NCBI GenBank assembly: GCA_030770535.1
Contig: JASVEC010000002.1
Coordinates: 186,001-250,000, forward strand
Length of the DNA stretch: 64,000 nt
From: Batkoa obscura
Taxonomy: Eukaryota > Entomophthoromycota > Entomophthoromycetes > Entomophthorales > Batkoaceae
Direction of reading: 5' to 3'
The position numbers were made by a program, and so were the translations under genes. Shown piece after piece: positions 11,801 to 22,329 of this stretch. Position 1 is the first letter of the stretch. Every line of letters begins with the position of its first letter. The notes under the pieces were generated by a model. That model was not told the DNA's origin. It saw nothing but the letters and a program-made list of their open reading frames with translations, and ran no database searches.

Positions 11801-13476
11801 CTATTTAAATAAGCTATTTATCTATTTGATTTTAATAATAAAATCCGTTATGACAATTTGGGCTGAACTGCCAAGAAGCTAAGTAAATATAGAATATAAA
11901 ACAAACATCAAAAGTTATATATTACATATCTACTATAAAGTATAAATGATGATATCAACTAAGTAATAGTCCTTTTAGGCATGTATCTTAAATTATACTC
12001 CAATATTCCAAATAATTTTAAGAGTTTTGATAAATACTATATTTCAAACATAACATTTATTATTTTATTTTACTCCAGTACCTAAGAATAATATAACTTC
12101 CATTGTATCATCTGGTCTAGATCATATAGTCATATATATTTATTGTATACTCATTTAAAAACATACTCATCGCAAATTTAGTATGTGAGAATACATTCTC
12201 AATTTTACACAAAATTGTTAGTTTTTTAAAGTTAATAAGTTCACCTATTTGCTATTAAGAGGTAGGTAAAACTAAACAATCAGAGATAATTAATTACTAA
12301 CAAAATTTGAGTAATAGTAACTAAATATTTTTCTGAATGTGGTAGAATAAAGTTGCTTTTGTTAGCTAATTAAATCATATGTCATAGTCTGTAAGCTTGT
12401 ATAAGCTAATTGACTAATATTTAGCAAATAAATAAATAATAATAGCATATATTATTTAGTACTCATCGGTATATTGCAGAAATGTATAGAGCTTATGCTA
12501 CCTTAATGACTCGATGCTTTTTTAGAATAAGAAAAATTAAAGTTGGTCGTAGAACCATGTTTGAATTATTAGTATCAATTTAGTGATTTGTAGATAGTGT
12601 AGATACTTTAAACTTCTGATCTTCAGCAAAGTTAAAAAAATCTTTGCTTTGAGGATACATGAGGTTAAGATGTGTGTAATTAGCTTAAATGAAACAAATT
12701 AGGGGGCTAAATTAAGATCATGGTTATAGAATATTGTTGGTTTTACAAAGCTTATTAGAAAATCTTTAGAATTTTAAAGAACTTTAGATATAGTTAATAA
12801 GTTCAAAAAATATCGCAAGTATGATATCTTATTTAAATGCTAATATGCTATAATCAATAAAGAGCCACCCTATATTTGAATTTTTTATATCTAAATACAA
12901 TAAAGTAAATAATTGATTTTTACAATTGATTTTTTAATTATGTTGTTTTAGTCAAGGTAATGCCAAATGTTAATGATCTATATTTTTGTAGCTTATTTTT
13001 TCGACATGTTAATTTTAAAACAGTTAGAATTTAAAATAAAATTTTCTACTTAATTTCTTTTTCCATTAATATAACGTAAAATTTAATACAATGAGATAGC
13101 TGTCTTGTCTAAAAAATTTAGTAAAATTGCTTCCGTTTAACAGCATTTAAAAAATGGAGAAAGCAATAAACCCAAAGTGACATCCTCAAATATTATAAAA
13201 CGCCCATAACAAGTTGTTAAAAATTCTAGAATTGATTGTGTTTAATTGCTTGACAGTTTTGTAACTTGCTGCTAATTTTTTAAATGCAAATAAGTAATTA
13301 TTAAGCAATATGATTTCAAATTTCGCATAAAAAAATTTAATGACAAATTAAATATACAAAAACGTCTAAATCCAACCACTTTTATAATATTTAATACAAT
13401 GATAAGTAATCTTTGAACATAATGATAAATGATACATAAATATAAAACTTAATTTGTAGTAAGCATATATTATGTA
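8855..13476. other. Long intergenic stretch (4.6 kb)
   Basis: I find no open frame above ~60 codons that looks like protein, no RNA gene and no intact transposon end, apart from one eroded MITE at about 13096-13187. It may hold regulatory DNA for the flanking homeobox and peptidase genes, but nothing specific can be pointed out. Confidence 0.4.
13096..13187 (+). mobile_element. Eroded MITE copy
   Basis: It retains AAAATTTAGTAAAATTGCTTCC, AACAGCATTTAAAAAATGG and GTGACATCCTC in the order seen in intact copies. Its left end is no longer recognisable, so it is an old member of the ~98-bp family. Confidence 0.55.
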
Positions 13477-15357
13477 TTAGATAACAAATTTCTTTTCCGA
13501 AAACAATAAGCGAGTATCATCTTTTTTAACTTCGGGTGTAATCAACTGTACTTTGACTGTCCAATTTCCAGAGTAGTAAGAATTAATATTACTTAAACTT
13601 AATTTGAATTGATCATTAAACTGACTCAATTGTACGTTGTTCTTATACCATTTAATTATAAACTTTTCGCCTTTAAACAACTCTGGATCTTTACGGAAAG
13701 GACCAAAAGCTAATGGAGTCAAATTAACAATAATGTTTGAGTTCATTTTACTAACAGTTAAATCATCAATGATATTCAATCTTTTAAGGTACTGCAGCCA
13801 AAGAGATTCTTTACACACTTTACAAAATTTTGATGAAGTCATATTTCTCATAACACAATGTTCATTCGTTGGACGATATCTTTTAACATTGTGATCATCC
13901 CAAGTAGGATATAAAGAATAATTTTCACCTTCAAATTTATACTCTTGTTCCGTACCATACTCGTGTAGAGTAACAGAAGTTACCATTCTTAATGGCATAT
14001 TATCTAGTATATTCTTTGTGCTTGTGATATTCAATGTATGAAGTCCCTTGCTGAATCCGTTGGTACTATTAAAATGATCATAAAACACACGATCAATTGT
14101 ATTAGCAGATTTCCAAGGGATTGATATGTCATCAATTTTAATAGAAATACTATCCTCTTCAGCTGCTCCAGAGATACCAATTCTATAATACCAGCGATTA
14201 AACTTACCATCTGAAGTGAAATTGGTTACAAAAGGCCCATTCTTTAAACTATACCATGGGTATAACAGCAGTCGATTAATATTACGTTCTTCTCTTACAG
14301 TGTTGCTAGTTAACCAATGTTTCCATTTAATACTATTGAAATTTTGGACCTCCTCGCTGTTGGCCCCATAATAAGCATATGAATTATCATATTCGTCTCC
14401 AACTTCTGCAAAGGTATGTCCCATTTCATGATTCAATACAATGGAGCCACTACGCTTTGAAGAAGTTGATATAATGATATCTCCACCAACCCCACCATAA
14501 TACTCATCATTGGCTATAACTACTTTATAATCACAAGCAAAATCACCAGTTAATTTACAATACGAATTAACTTTACTTATACTATCATTTGGATAATAAA
14601 TAGCTCTTAACTCTTCACCTGGTCTGTACAATGAAAACGCCGTATTTTTCTTGATATTTCCTTTGGTTATACCAGAATCTTGCGATTCTACAAATACAGC
14701 CCATACATTATAAATGGGGAAATAAGAGTTAAAAGTTTCCCCTTCAAATAGTTTTTTGACTAAGTAATCAATATCTGTAAAAAACTTTTGTTTTTCAGAG
14801 AGTTGGTAACCATCACCCATAAATACAACATCAATACGATTCTTTGGATCTCCATTGCTCAAAAGTTTTCTTACTTCAGTGGCGGTTTTGTTCATTTTAG
14901 GAAGTAAACTTGGACTGTTATCACCTACTATTTTATTGCTATCGTTGCCATTAATAGAGATGATTGGTAAACTGCCACATACTTTAGCTAATTCTTGATT
15001 AACATTAGCTTCATGAATGGTTGTGATAGTAAACAAGTCATAGTTTAGACTAGCAATCAATTCACTTCCCTTTTCAATATGACCTAATTTCCCCTTTTTT
15101 ACAATAATTGGTGAATTCTCATCCAGTCCATGATAACGTTGGACCAGTCCATTGAATATTACTTCACAATGATTATCATATTTGACTACTTTTGATTCAT
15201 AGAAATTGGGTTCGGCCGCTAGGATACTTATTGTATTAAAAGGTTTAGTGATTGGCATTCAAGTAAATAAAACTTAATACCTTTGACTCTCAGCAAGTAT
15301 GAGTTGAGTTAAGATCAATAGATCCCAACTTATTAAAGAACTTAATGGTAATTTCAT
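13477..15357 (-). CDS. Secreted M64-family (IgA peptidase-like) metallopeptidase
   Basis: A zinc peptidase of MEROPS family M64, expected outside the cell. The main exon (15226 to 13477) carries the metal-binding HEMGHTFAEVGDEYD (H277, E278, H281 counting from the ATG at 15258) and the family's CVMRNM...FCKVC motif near its C-terminus. The C-terminal ~90 residues may form a beta-rich domain. A short upstream exon (15357 to 15281) supplies a 25-residue signal peptide, MKLPLSSLISWDLLILTQL onward, and a TATA box lies 42 nt above it. The intron donor is GTATTAAG. Joining to the AAG before SILAAEP keeps the frame (54-nt intron); an alternative uses GTCAAA with CTAG, so the exact junction is uncertain. 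Bacterial IgA specificity should not be assumed. Confidence 0.85.
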
Positions 15358-15391
15358 TTTTTGATATACAAATGGATAGTCTACTAGTTCT

Positions 15392-15399
15392 TATTTATA
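15392..15399 (-). promoter_or_regulatory. TATA box of the M64 peptidase gene
   Basis: The minus strand reads TATAAATA, about 40 nt upstream of the ATG at 15357. Its position supports the signal-peptide exon over the internal ATG at 15258. Confidence 0.55.
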
Positions 15400-15571
15400 C
15401 TATTTACATCGAAACCAAAATAATATATCCTTATTCTATCGATTGAAGACAGCCTTATCACATTATCATAAAATCCATTAGTTTTAAGATGCTAATTTAG
15501 CTAGTCGTTATACCAACTAGTCTTTAATTTACTTTTAACACTAGTTAAAGATTAGCAAATTAAATTCATTT

Positions 15572-15671
15572 GGGGATGTTTTTTTTTGGCTTCATTACTT
15601 TTTCCACCTTTTAAGCGCTATTTGAGTGGAAAAATTGCTAGTAAAATTCTTAAATACAAAAACACATCCCC
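15572..15671 (-). mobile_element. MITE copy upstream of the M64 gene
   Basis: A 100-bp element, GGGGATGTTTTTTTTGGC to ACACATCCCC, with a perfect ATTT duplication on each side (15568-15571 and 15672-15675). It carries the AAGCGCTATTTGAGTGGAAAA core. It lies about 215 bp upstream of the peptidase start, in the likely promoter. Confidence 0.9.
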
Positions 15672-16797
15672 ATTTTATAGTTATAATTACTGTAAAAATA
15701 ATAACTATTGTTTTTAACAGTCAGTACAATTTTAATAATAGAAGCATGATGTATCCCATGAACAGTATAACTAAAATCATTGTAGATTTTTTGTTCTTGT
15801 GACTATCATCATAATACTTGAATCTTCTAATCATTAGATGCTGTGTAAATGTTTTTTTGTTTAAGTACTTCCCTATAATTTAAACCATAAATTAGATAAA
15901 AAGTGAACAAATAGATGAAACAAAAAAACATCCTTGTGTTTACCCTTTGAGTACCAAACTTTTAGAAATATTAGTCTAAAAGGACAAACTTTGTTTTGCA
16001 GAAACAGTTCAATTGGGACAGAGGTTTTTGCACGACTGAGCTGTCTGACAATTGTCTTCGTCTAAACCATACTTCACTTTGGCTTGAAAGTTGAATGGCG
16101 AAAATATTTGGTTAGTACCCAATAGATTAAATCTTCAATTTTTTGAAATTTGCATAATATTTAGAAGCAAGTTTTTTTTAACCATTTACTATAAACTATA
16201 CTAATGTAAATTAAAGGTTTATGCTCAATAAACCGCATGCATATAATTATTTTGATAGCGAAATAAATTTCCCAATTAGATTGAGACTTATTATTAATTC
16301 TAACTTTTGGGTTCTAGAACGCTATTTCTGCTGCTAAATGCTATATGATTATTAAGTAACTTGTATACTATTTTATGTGAAGTCTTTGAAAAAATGATTT
16401 TTTAACTAGTTTTTGATAACCATTTTACACCACAACAGTATATACCCAATAAGTTTATATTCCTATTAAAGTTAAAGATATGTTTAATAGATAAAATGAC
16501 ATAAGGAAGAAATAATAAATTAAAATATCGAAAAGTGGAATTAAACTATAATAGGAACAAGACAATAGTCGAAATTCATAGCTGAACCTTGATTTGTTAT
16601 CATTACCTTAAACTTTGGCTCAGTTTAGTAAGTTTAATCACAATACAACGAGTAGTAGAAAAAATAATGAAACTATTACAGTCATTTAATATCTAAGTTC
16701 AATCTTTTTTCCTACCTTTATATATAATAAACTAAATGTACTATAAAACAAACTTTAATTAGTGATATTATTTATTCGAGATATAAAATATAAAGAA
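15672..16797. other. Intergenic, with one possible gene remnant
   Basis: Mostly structureless AT-rich DNA between the peptidase and the class A receptor. The only protein-like piece is the short cysteine-rich frame at 16009-16134, listed separately. Confidence 0.45.
16009..16134 (-). pseudogene. Possible cysteine-rich C-terminal exon or remnant
   Basis: A 41-codon minus-strand frame without a start reads ...GLDEDNCQTAQSCKNLCPN and stops. The base composition is locally less AT-rich, and the spaced cysteines look like the end of a secreted protein. No partner exon is recognisable upstream (16135-16790), so it could be a relic. Family unknown. Confidence 0.2.
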
Positions 16798-17799
16798 TTA
16801 AGATCTAAAAATCTTATAGCATAAATTTTGAAACATTTCTATCATAGCTAATTTAATCTGTTCGTGTAAAACAAGAACCATCAATGGATTCATAACACCT
16901 AAAAACATAAGTAAAGCAGCCGTAATAGCATCGGCCTCTATAGAACGTACCTCCCAAGCGCTTAACTCATAAATTTCATAAGCTATAGTAGGAAGTAAAC
17001 AAAGATAATAAAAGAATAACATGACAGATATCTTTAGGTAAACTTTACGTTTAATCCTTCTAACTTCCACTTCGTTAATTTCTTGATGATACCCAACGGA
17101 TTTGTTCTCAGATCCTTGAGAATTTGATGTCGTTATCATTCTTTTAATTGCTTTTTTATGTGCTGTTGCAATATAAATGTAACAATAAGTCACTACCACT
17201 AAGGTTAAAATTCGAAAGATTAATGATACTATTTGAGCTGTCATAACCAAAGGTTCCTTATGAAGTGCATCTACAAGCATACATCTCCCAATTGGCATTT
17301 TGAAAAACTTCAGTTGAGCTCCAACTGAAACACAAAATGCAAATACAATAGCCATTGGGATGCCACCAACTAAAACCCAGAATAAGGTAGTTTTCATTTT
17401 TCCGGTTTTGGCTGAAATAATAGCATCATATCTAGAATATGCTAATAGGGCTACCATCCAAATAGCAGAAAAAGTAAAGAAACCAGTGGATGCACCGCGT
17501 ATATGACAATCATATGGTCCATTGCCAAAAATTTTCATAAAAAATCGAATATTTCCATATAAAGTGGTTCCTGCATTAGCTGCATCTAATAAAGTTAAGG
17601 CTAATACCGCTATACCGCTTACATTAAATAATAAACTTCGGCGGTATAGAATTATCCCAAGCACGAATAAATTTAATAGCACAGATAAGACGCCTTCAGT
17701 AAATAAAACATAGGTTCGTATTATTACTACTATCTGTGGGGGCTCAGAAGATACTTGAGTTGAGAGAGTACTATTATTCATTAAATGGTAAGAAAGCAA
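16798..17799 (-). CDS. Class A (rhodopsin-like) GPCR
   Basis: A 333-aa seven-TM receptor with recognisable class A landmarks. These are N43 in TM1 (LLNLFVLG, position 1.50), D72 in TM2 (LTLLDAA, 2.50) and C98 at the top of TM3 with C173 in the second extracellular loop (likely disulfide). There is also a YSRYDAI motif at 121-127 in place of D/E-R-Y, P270 in TM6 and NPLMVL (N304, P305) in place of NPxxY. The third intracellular loop (~215-250) is basic. The N-terminus has NNST, a potential glycosylation site. It would signal through heterotrimeric G proteins at the plasma membrane; the ligand is unknown. The gene has a single exon. The start could also be the Met at codon 7. Class A receptors are uncommon in fungi. 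Confidence 0.85.
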   Translation of the reverse strand: MLSYHLMNNSTLSTQVSSEPPQIVVIIRTYVLFTEGVLSVLLNLFVLGIILYRRSLLFNVSGIAVLALTLLDAANAGTTLYGNIRFFMKIFGNGPYDCHIRGASTGFFTFSAIWMVALLAYSRYDAIISAKTGKMKTTLFWVLVGGIPMAIVFAFCVSVGAQLKFFKMPIGRCMLVDALHKEPLVMTAQIVSLIFRILTLVVVTYCYIYIATAHKKAIKRMITTSNSQGSENKSVGYHQEINEVEVRRIKRKVYLKISVMLFFYYLCLLPTIAYEIYELSAWEVRSIEADAITAALLMFLGVMNPLMVLVLHEQIKLAMIEMFQNLCYKIFRS

Positions 17800-19414
17800 A
17801 AAAACAACAAATGAAAAAAGGATGGATTATATTCAATTTTAGATTATCCAATAAAGTAGAATTATTGAAGAATTCTTTTGATAATTAGTACCTTTTATTT
17901 TACTATACTATATCACTCAAAATGGATAAGCATTGACTATTTTTGTATTTTTGTAAATTATAAAAAAACTAACAATGAATTTTGTACTCAGTAAATTAAC
18001 CAACCAGTGCTAAATTTAGTTTAATGTTACCAAATTAGAATACAATTGCTATAGTTTGGTAGGAACCAGACATTATAAACTTTAATTATTACAGTTGTTA
18101 AGGCTTTTTTGTGACCTATTTGACAGCATATTTGAGAAAAAAATTATATTATATTTATGTAGAATATTTAAGCCAACCTTCAAAAAAATCGGTTGAAAAT
18201 AGTTTAATTTTAAAAATTATTGCTAAAAAGTCCCAAAGAGGCTGTAACAGTTATAAGTACAAGTTAAATTTATTTTGAGCTTTACTATATTTGGATTTTT
18301 CATTTATTTTACCTGTTTATCACCACTTATTTTATTTTATATTTTAGCGAGGATAGCCTTTTCTTATTGTGCTGCCTAACTATCAGTATAACAAGAATCC
18401 TTACTTTAAAAATGTGCTTTGTTCCATTACTTTGTATATTCTATTATACTAAATAATATCATACTTTCATTAGAAACAAATATCCAATTTTTGCTGTTTG
18501 TACCATCTCGGAATTATTATATAAAAAAAGCGTTTTGGGGCAAGTAACGTGGATTTAAAAAAATCTAAAAATAGCTTATATAAAATAAAATAGCAACATA
18601 AGCTATTTTCAAGGTATAAAATTCGAACTTAATAGCTCATGGGACATGACTTAAGGGCTTTAACTTTATATTAAGTACCCCTAAAAATTAACTACTGTTC
18701 CATATAGGTGCTATATCTCTGGTTTGTACATTTAAACATTACTGTCTATCATCAGTAAAATAGTAAAAAACAAGAAAAATGAAACTCAATTATTGTATTT
18801 TATTTTTATCTATTGGTTGAAATAAAAATTGAAAATCCACTTTGTTGAATAAAGTTTATTAAATTTCATTTCATTTTTTGTTCTTTTTAGACACAATTTT
18901 AAAAGGTTGACTATTTGAAAAGGTAAATCTATATGGCATATAGGTTAAATTTGAGAATATTTTTAATTTGTTAGAATTAATATATCAATAGAATGATGAC
19001 ATAGTATAGCCTATTAATAGATACAAATATAAATGTGTAAAAGTGAAATAAAACAATACTATAATTTATTTTAATATTAGGAAATTAATAATAACTATAA
19101 TAAAAATAATAGTAGCTAAAATAAGTGCTTAAAAATAGTAGAGTTATAGTATCTTTAAATTTTTTTAAATTATTAAAGATGCTAAATATTGATATTTGTT
19201 AAACCTAAAAAAGTGACTTTTAAAAGTGATGGTAGTTTATTACTCTAGCTTTTATCAAAAGCATGTATATAACTATCCAAAGTATCTAGAAGCGTTTATT
19301 TGATTAGCACAATAGCTCTTTAATTATAATAAATATAACAGTAGGATTTTCAAATAGTAAACTTAAATAGAAAAACATAACAAAAATATAAGTTTCAAAT
19401 TTCATAAATTATAT
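17800..19414. other. Intergenic, no gene seen
   Basis: AT-rich with stops in all frames. I see no transposon ends or RNA genes. Confidence 0.45.
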
Positions 19415-19508
19415 GGAGATGTTTTTAGTTTCATTACTTTTTCCATCTTTTAAACCCTACTTGAGTAGAAAAGCTATCAGTAAAATCTTTAAAAAAACAC
19501 ACCCTCGT
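19415..19508 (-). mobile_element. MITE copy, moderately diverged
   Basis: Runs from GGAGATGTTTTTAG to ACACACCCTCG, flanked by ATAT at 19411-19414 and 19509-19512. The AGCGCT core has decayed to AACCCT. It lies about 90 bp beyond the chitin deacetylase stop, so it may fall within or next to its 3' UTR. Confidence 0.7.
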
Positions 19509-19600
19509 ATATCGTTTTTAAATGATATTAGAAGTATATGCTTAATTAATTTAAAATTATTTAGAATCATTTAACTATATTAACTGTTTATTATACTGTT

Positions 19601-20632
19601 TTAATTACTGATTGGAGTTGGGACAACATGAGAGCGCTTAACTCGATTATGGGGAGTTCTAACTGGGATTGGGACACGATGAGATCTAACTGATCTAAAG
19701 CGAGGATCTCTGTATTGGTTATTGTGGCGTTTAGCTTCGTATTTGTTATTATGTTTTATTTTTCTAAAGCTAACTGCATCATCATCTGAACCCCATTCTG
19801 AGCTCTCTTCAGTCTCTTCAGTTGACTCTACTGGAGCTTCTACATTAGGACCAGTAGGTTTTTCAGTAGAGTTCTCTTCAGGTTTACTTGGAGTGGTTTC
19901 CATAGTTTGAGGTGGGGAAGTTGGAGAAGATTGTGCACTACCATCTCTATATGCTGAGCCTTTTCCAAGACATTCTTCAGAAGTTACAAAGGTAAAACCT
20001 TTAGCTTTAATAGCATCAATAGCTTCTCCAACCTTAGCATCAGCGAAATTGGTATGATCGTGTTGTAATGTAATGAAAGATTGAGAAGCAGGGTCAGCAG
20101 ATGCCATTGTATCAGTGTAAGTTCCCAAAATTAAGCTTGGGTTGGCTTTACGATCATCTCTCCAGTCATTGGTATCCAAATTAACACCAACTTGAACATA
20201 ATCCATACCATTTAAAGTATCCATAGCAACTTGATTTTCTTCTAATCTTGGATTTCTCATATATCTTACTTTCTTTCCAAATGCTTTCTCAAGAGCATCC
20301 TCGGTTTTTTGCATTTCTTCTTTGATACCATCAGCAGATAACTCAGGTAAACCCGGATGACTCCAAGTGTGGGATGCGATTTGATGGCCTTCATCATAGG
20401 CACGTTTAACAATGGCCTCTTTCCCAGCAACATTACTTCCAATAAAGAAAAAGGTAGCTTTAACCCCCTTTTTACTTAACACGTCAAGTATTTGTGGGGT
20501 GTTATCATGTGGTCCATCATCAAAAGTTAATGCAACAACACCTGGTTTGGTACATTCTTTGATCATTTGAGATGTAACAATTTGTAAATAAGAGTTGATA
20601 ATAATGGCAGCAGATAATCCAAAAAATTTCAT
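19601..20632 (-). CDS. Secreted chitin/polysaccharide deacetylase (CE4 family)
   Basis: A 343-aa secreted enzyme predicted to remove acetyl groups from chitin. Residues 1-22 are a signal peptide. The NodB domain (about 30-220) shows motif 1 TFDDGP (D38, D39), motif 2 SHTWSHP (metal ligands H88, H92), motif 4 NLDTNDW and motif 5 LQHDH (H191). Motif 3, normally RxPYG, reads RNPRLEEN here, so the usual Tyr/Gly are absent; activity may be altered. After the domain come a Ser/Thr/Glu/Pro-rich linker (about 230-290) and a very basic tail that includes an NRVKR dibasic site nine or ten residues from the end. No GPI signal is evident. A TATA box lies about 150 nt upstream. Confidence 0.88.
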   Translation of the reverse strand: MKFFGLSAAIIINSYLQIVTSQMIKECTKPGVVALTFDDGPHDNTPQILDVLSKKGVKATFFFIGSNVAGKEAIVKRAYDEGHQIASHTWSHPGLPELSADGIKEEMQKTEDALEKAFGKKVRYMRNPRLEENQVAMDTLNGMDYVQVGVNLDTNDWRDDRKANPSLILGTYTDTMASADPASQSFITLQHDHTNFADAKVGEAIDAIKAKGFTFVTSEECLGKGSAYRDGSAQSSPTSPPQTMETTPSKPEENSTEKPTGPNVEAPVESTEETEESSEWGSDDDAVSFRKIKHNNKYEAKRHNNQYRDPRFRSVRSHRVPIPVRTPHNRVKRSHVVPTPISN

Positions 20633-20780
20633 TTTTAATTAGTAGTTGTTATAATATAGAGTATAATAGTTTAGTTGTATTGTATTAATTAATCAATAAT
20701 TAATAAAATTATAGTAAAAGTAGTTCAATTATTCAATAATTAAATGAGTTTGATAATGTTAAAAGTTGAAAACTTCACCC

Positions 20781-20788
20781 TTTATATA
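20781..20788 (-). promoter_or_regulatory. TATA box of the chitin deacetylase gene
   Basis: The minus strand reads AAAAAAGGGTATATAAAGGG, about 150 nt upstream of the ATG at 20632, which implies a longer leader than at the other genes here. Confidence 0.5.
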
Positions 20789-21696
20789 CCCTTTTTTGAA
20801 TCCTGACGCTATTGTTTTAATCATCGCTATTACTAAGAAAGGGTATTAATATATTTAAAATGATCAAAACTTAACACAAATAAATTAAGTTATAAGTATC
20901 ACTGTTCTTGATATAAGAACATATTAAAAGACTATTAAAATAACTGAAATCGATTACTTTTATATATTTATCATTCAATGGAGCATATTACTAATAGAGG
21001 GCTATAACTCAAACGATTGTCAACGTTTAAAACAGCTTTGTTTTATTTTATTTTGTTGAATCCATTTGTCAATATAATCTATTGTATATTGTACACTTGA
21101 AAAATCTAAATAATGGCTAATAAATTTTTTAATTTATTGTTCTATAATTTGGCTTTATGTTAGCTATATAAGTCAAAAAAAAATCAATCAACTTAAAATA
21201 ACAAATATGTTAAATACAGTAAGTTATTAATTCTATTGAAATAGTTCCAATTCAAATTTAAGATTTTCTTGGCAACTGGCTTAATACCATCTAATAAATT
21301 ACATTAGTAACATAAAAAGTATAATATAATAAATAACATAAAGCTAGAAATCAAAGAACTTTTATCTTAATAATTATAACAGTTCTTCATATTATTATAC
21401 TGATAGATAAAGGATGATATAACCTTAGGAAATAAATGAATAAGGCTTAGAATATTAATAAATATAATATATTCTTGAAATTGGAACATTATTGACAGTA
21501 GAACAGTTTTAAATATTTAATTTAATAAATAGAATTCGAACTATATTGTGAAATATCTGTTTGTTTAACTGGTTTCTATTAATTAATATATATCGAATAA
21601 AGGTTGTTTACTTATTAACATTTTATTATTAATTTATGAAATACATCGATATTAACATACTTATTTTATATTCCTAATCTGATTTTTAAAAAATAT
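20789..21696. other. Intergenic, no gene seen
   Basis: Very AT-rich; nothing recognisable. Confidence 0.45.
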
Positions 21697-21794
21697 AGGG
21701 GGATGCATTTTTGTGTTTAAAAATTTTACTAACAAAGTTTCCGTTCAAATAGCGCTTAAAAGATGGAAAAAGTAATAAAGTAAAAAAAACGTCC
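21697..21794 (+). mobile_element. MITE copy
   Basis: Runs from AGGGGGATGCATTTTTG to AAAACGTCC, with ATAT on both sides. It has the AAATAGCGCTTAAAAGATGG core. A chance open frame across it is not a gene. Confidence 0.8.
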
Positions 21795-22329
21795 ATATAC
21801 TGACTTCTCCCTTTCCTTTTAACATATTTATAAGACAATATCAACGACATGATATTATAAAAAAATTCAAATTTCATTAAAGGATAAAAATTCTAGTACT
21901 TTAAACAATTCAAGCTTAATTATTATGATATTATATAAATTAATGTAAGAATATAGCGATGTTTATGATGAATTAGATCTATTATTTAAAGAACAACAAA
22001 TTCTATTTTACTTTATTTAACAGTTAAAATCTAACAAATTAATGTTAATTTATATTTTATTATATAAATATGTTTTTCGTATAAAAATTGAATTATTATT
22101 TTCTACATATATGAGGATTTTTTTTTTGATTTTGAATAAAATACAATAAAAGATAATTAATATAAATATAAATATATATATTACAATCGTTATATCGATA
22201 TAAAATATTAGTAGTAAAGTTTTATGTTAAATACAAATTTAATTATAAACATGATCTTTTTTACATACAAATATCAAAATAAAACTTATTATCAATTTTC
22301 ATAAAAAAAAGATTCAAAATAAATTATAT
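21795..22329. other. Intergenic, no gene seen
   Basis: Extremely AT-rich; ends at the target site of the next transposon. Confidence 0.45.
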
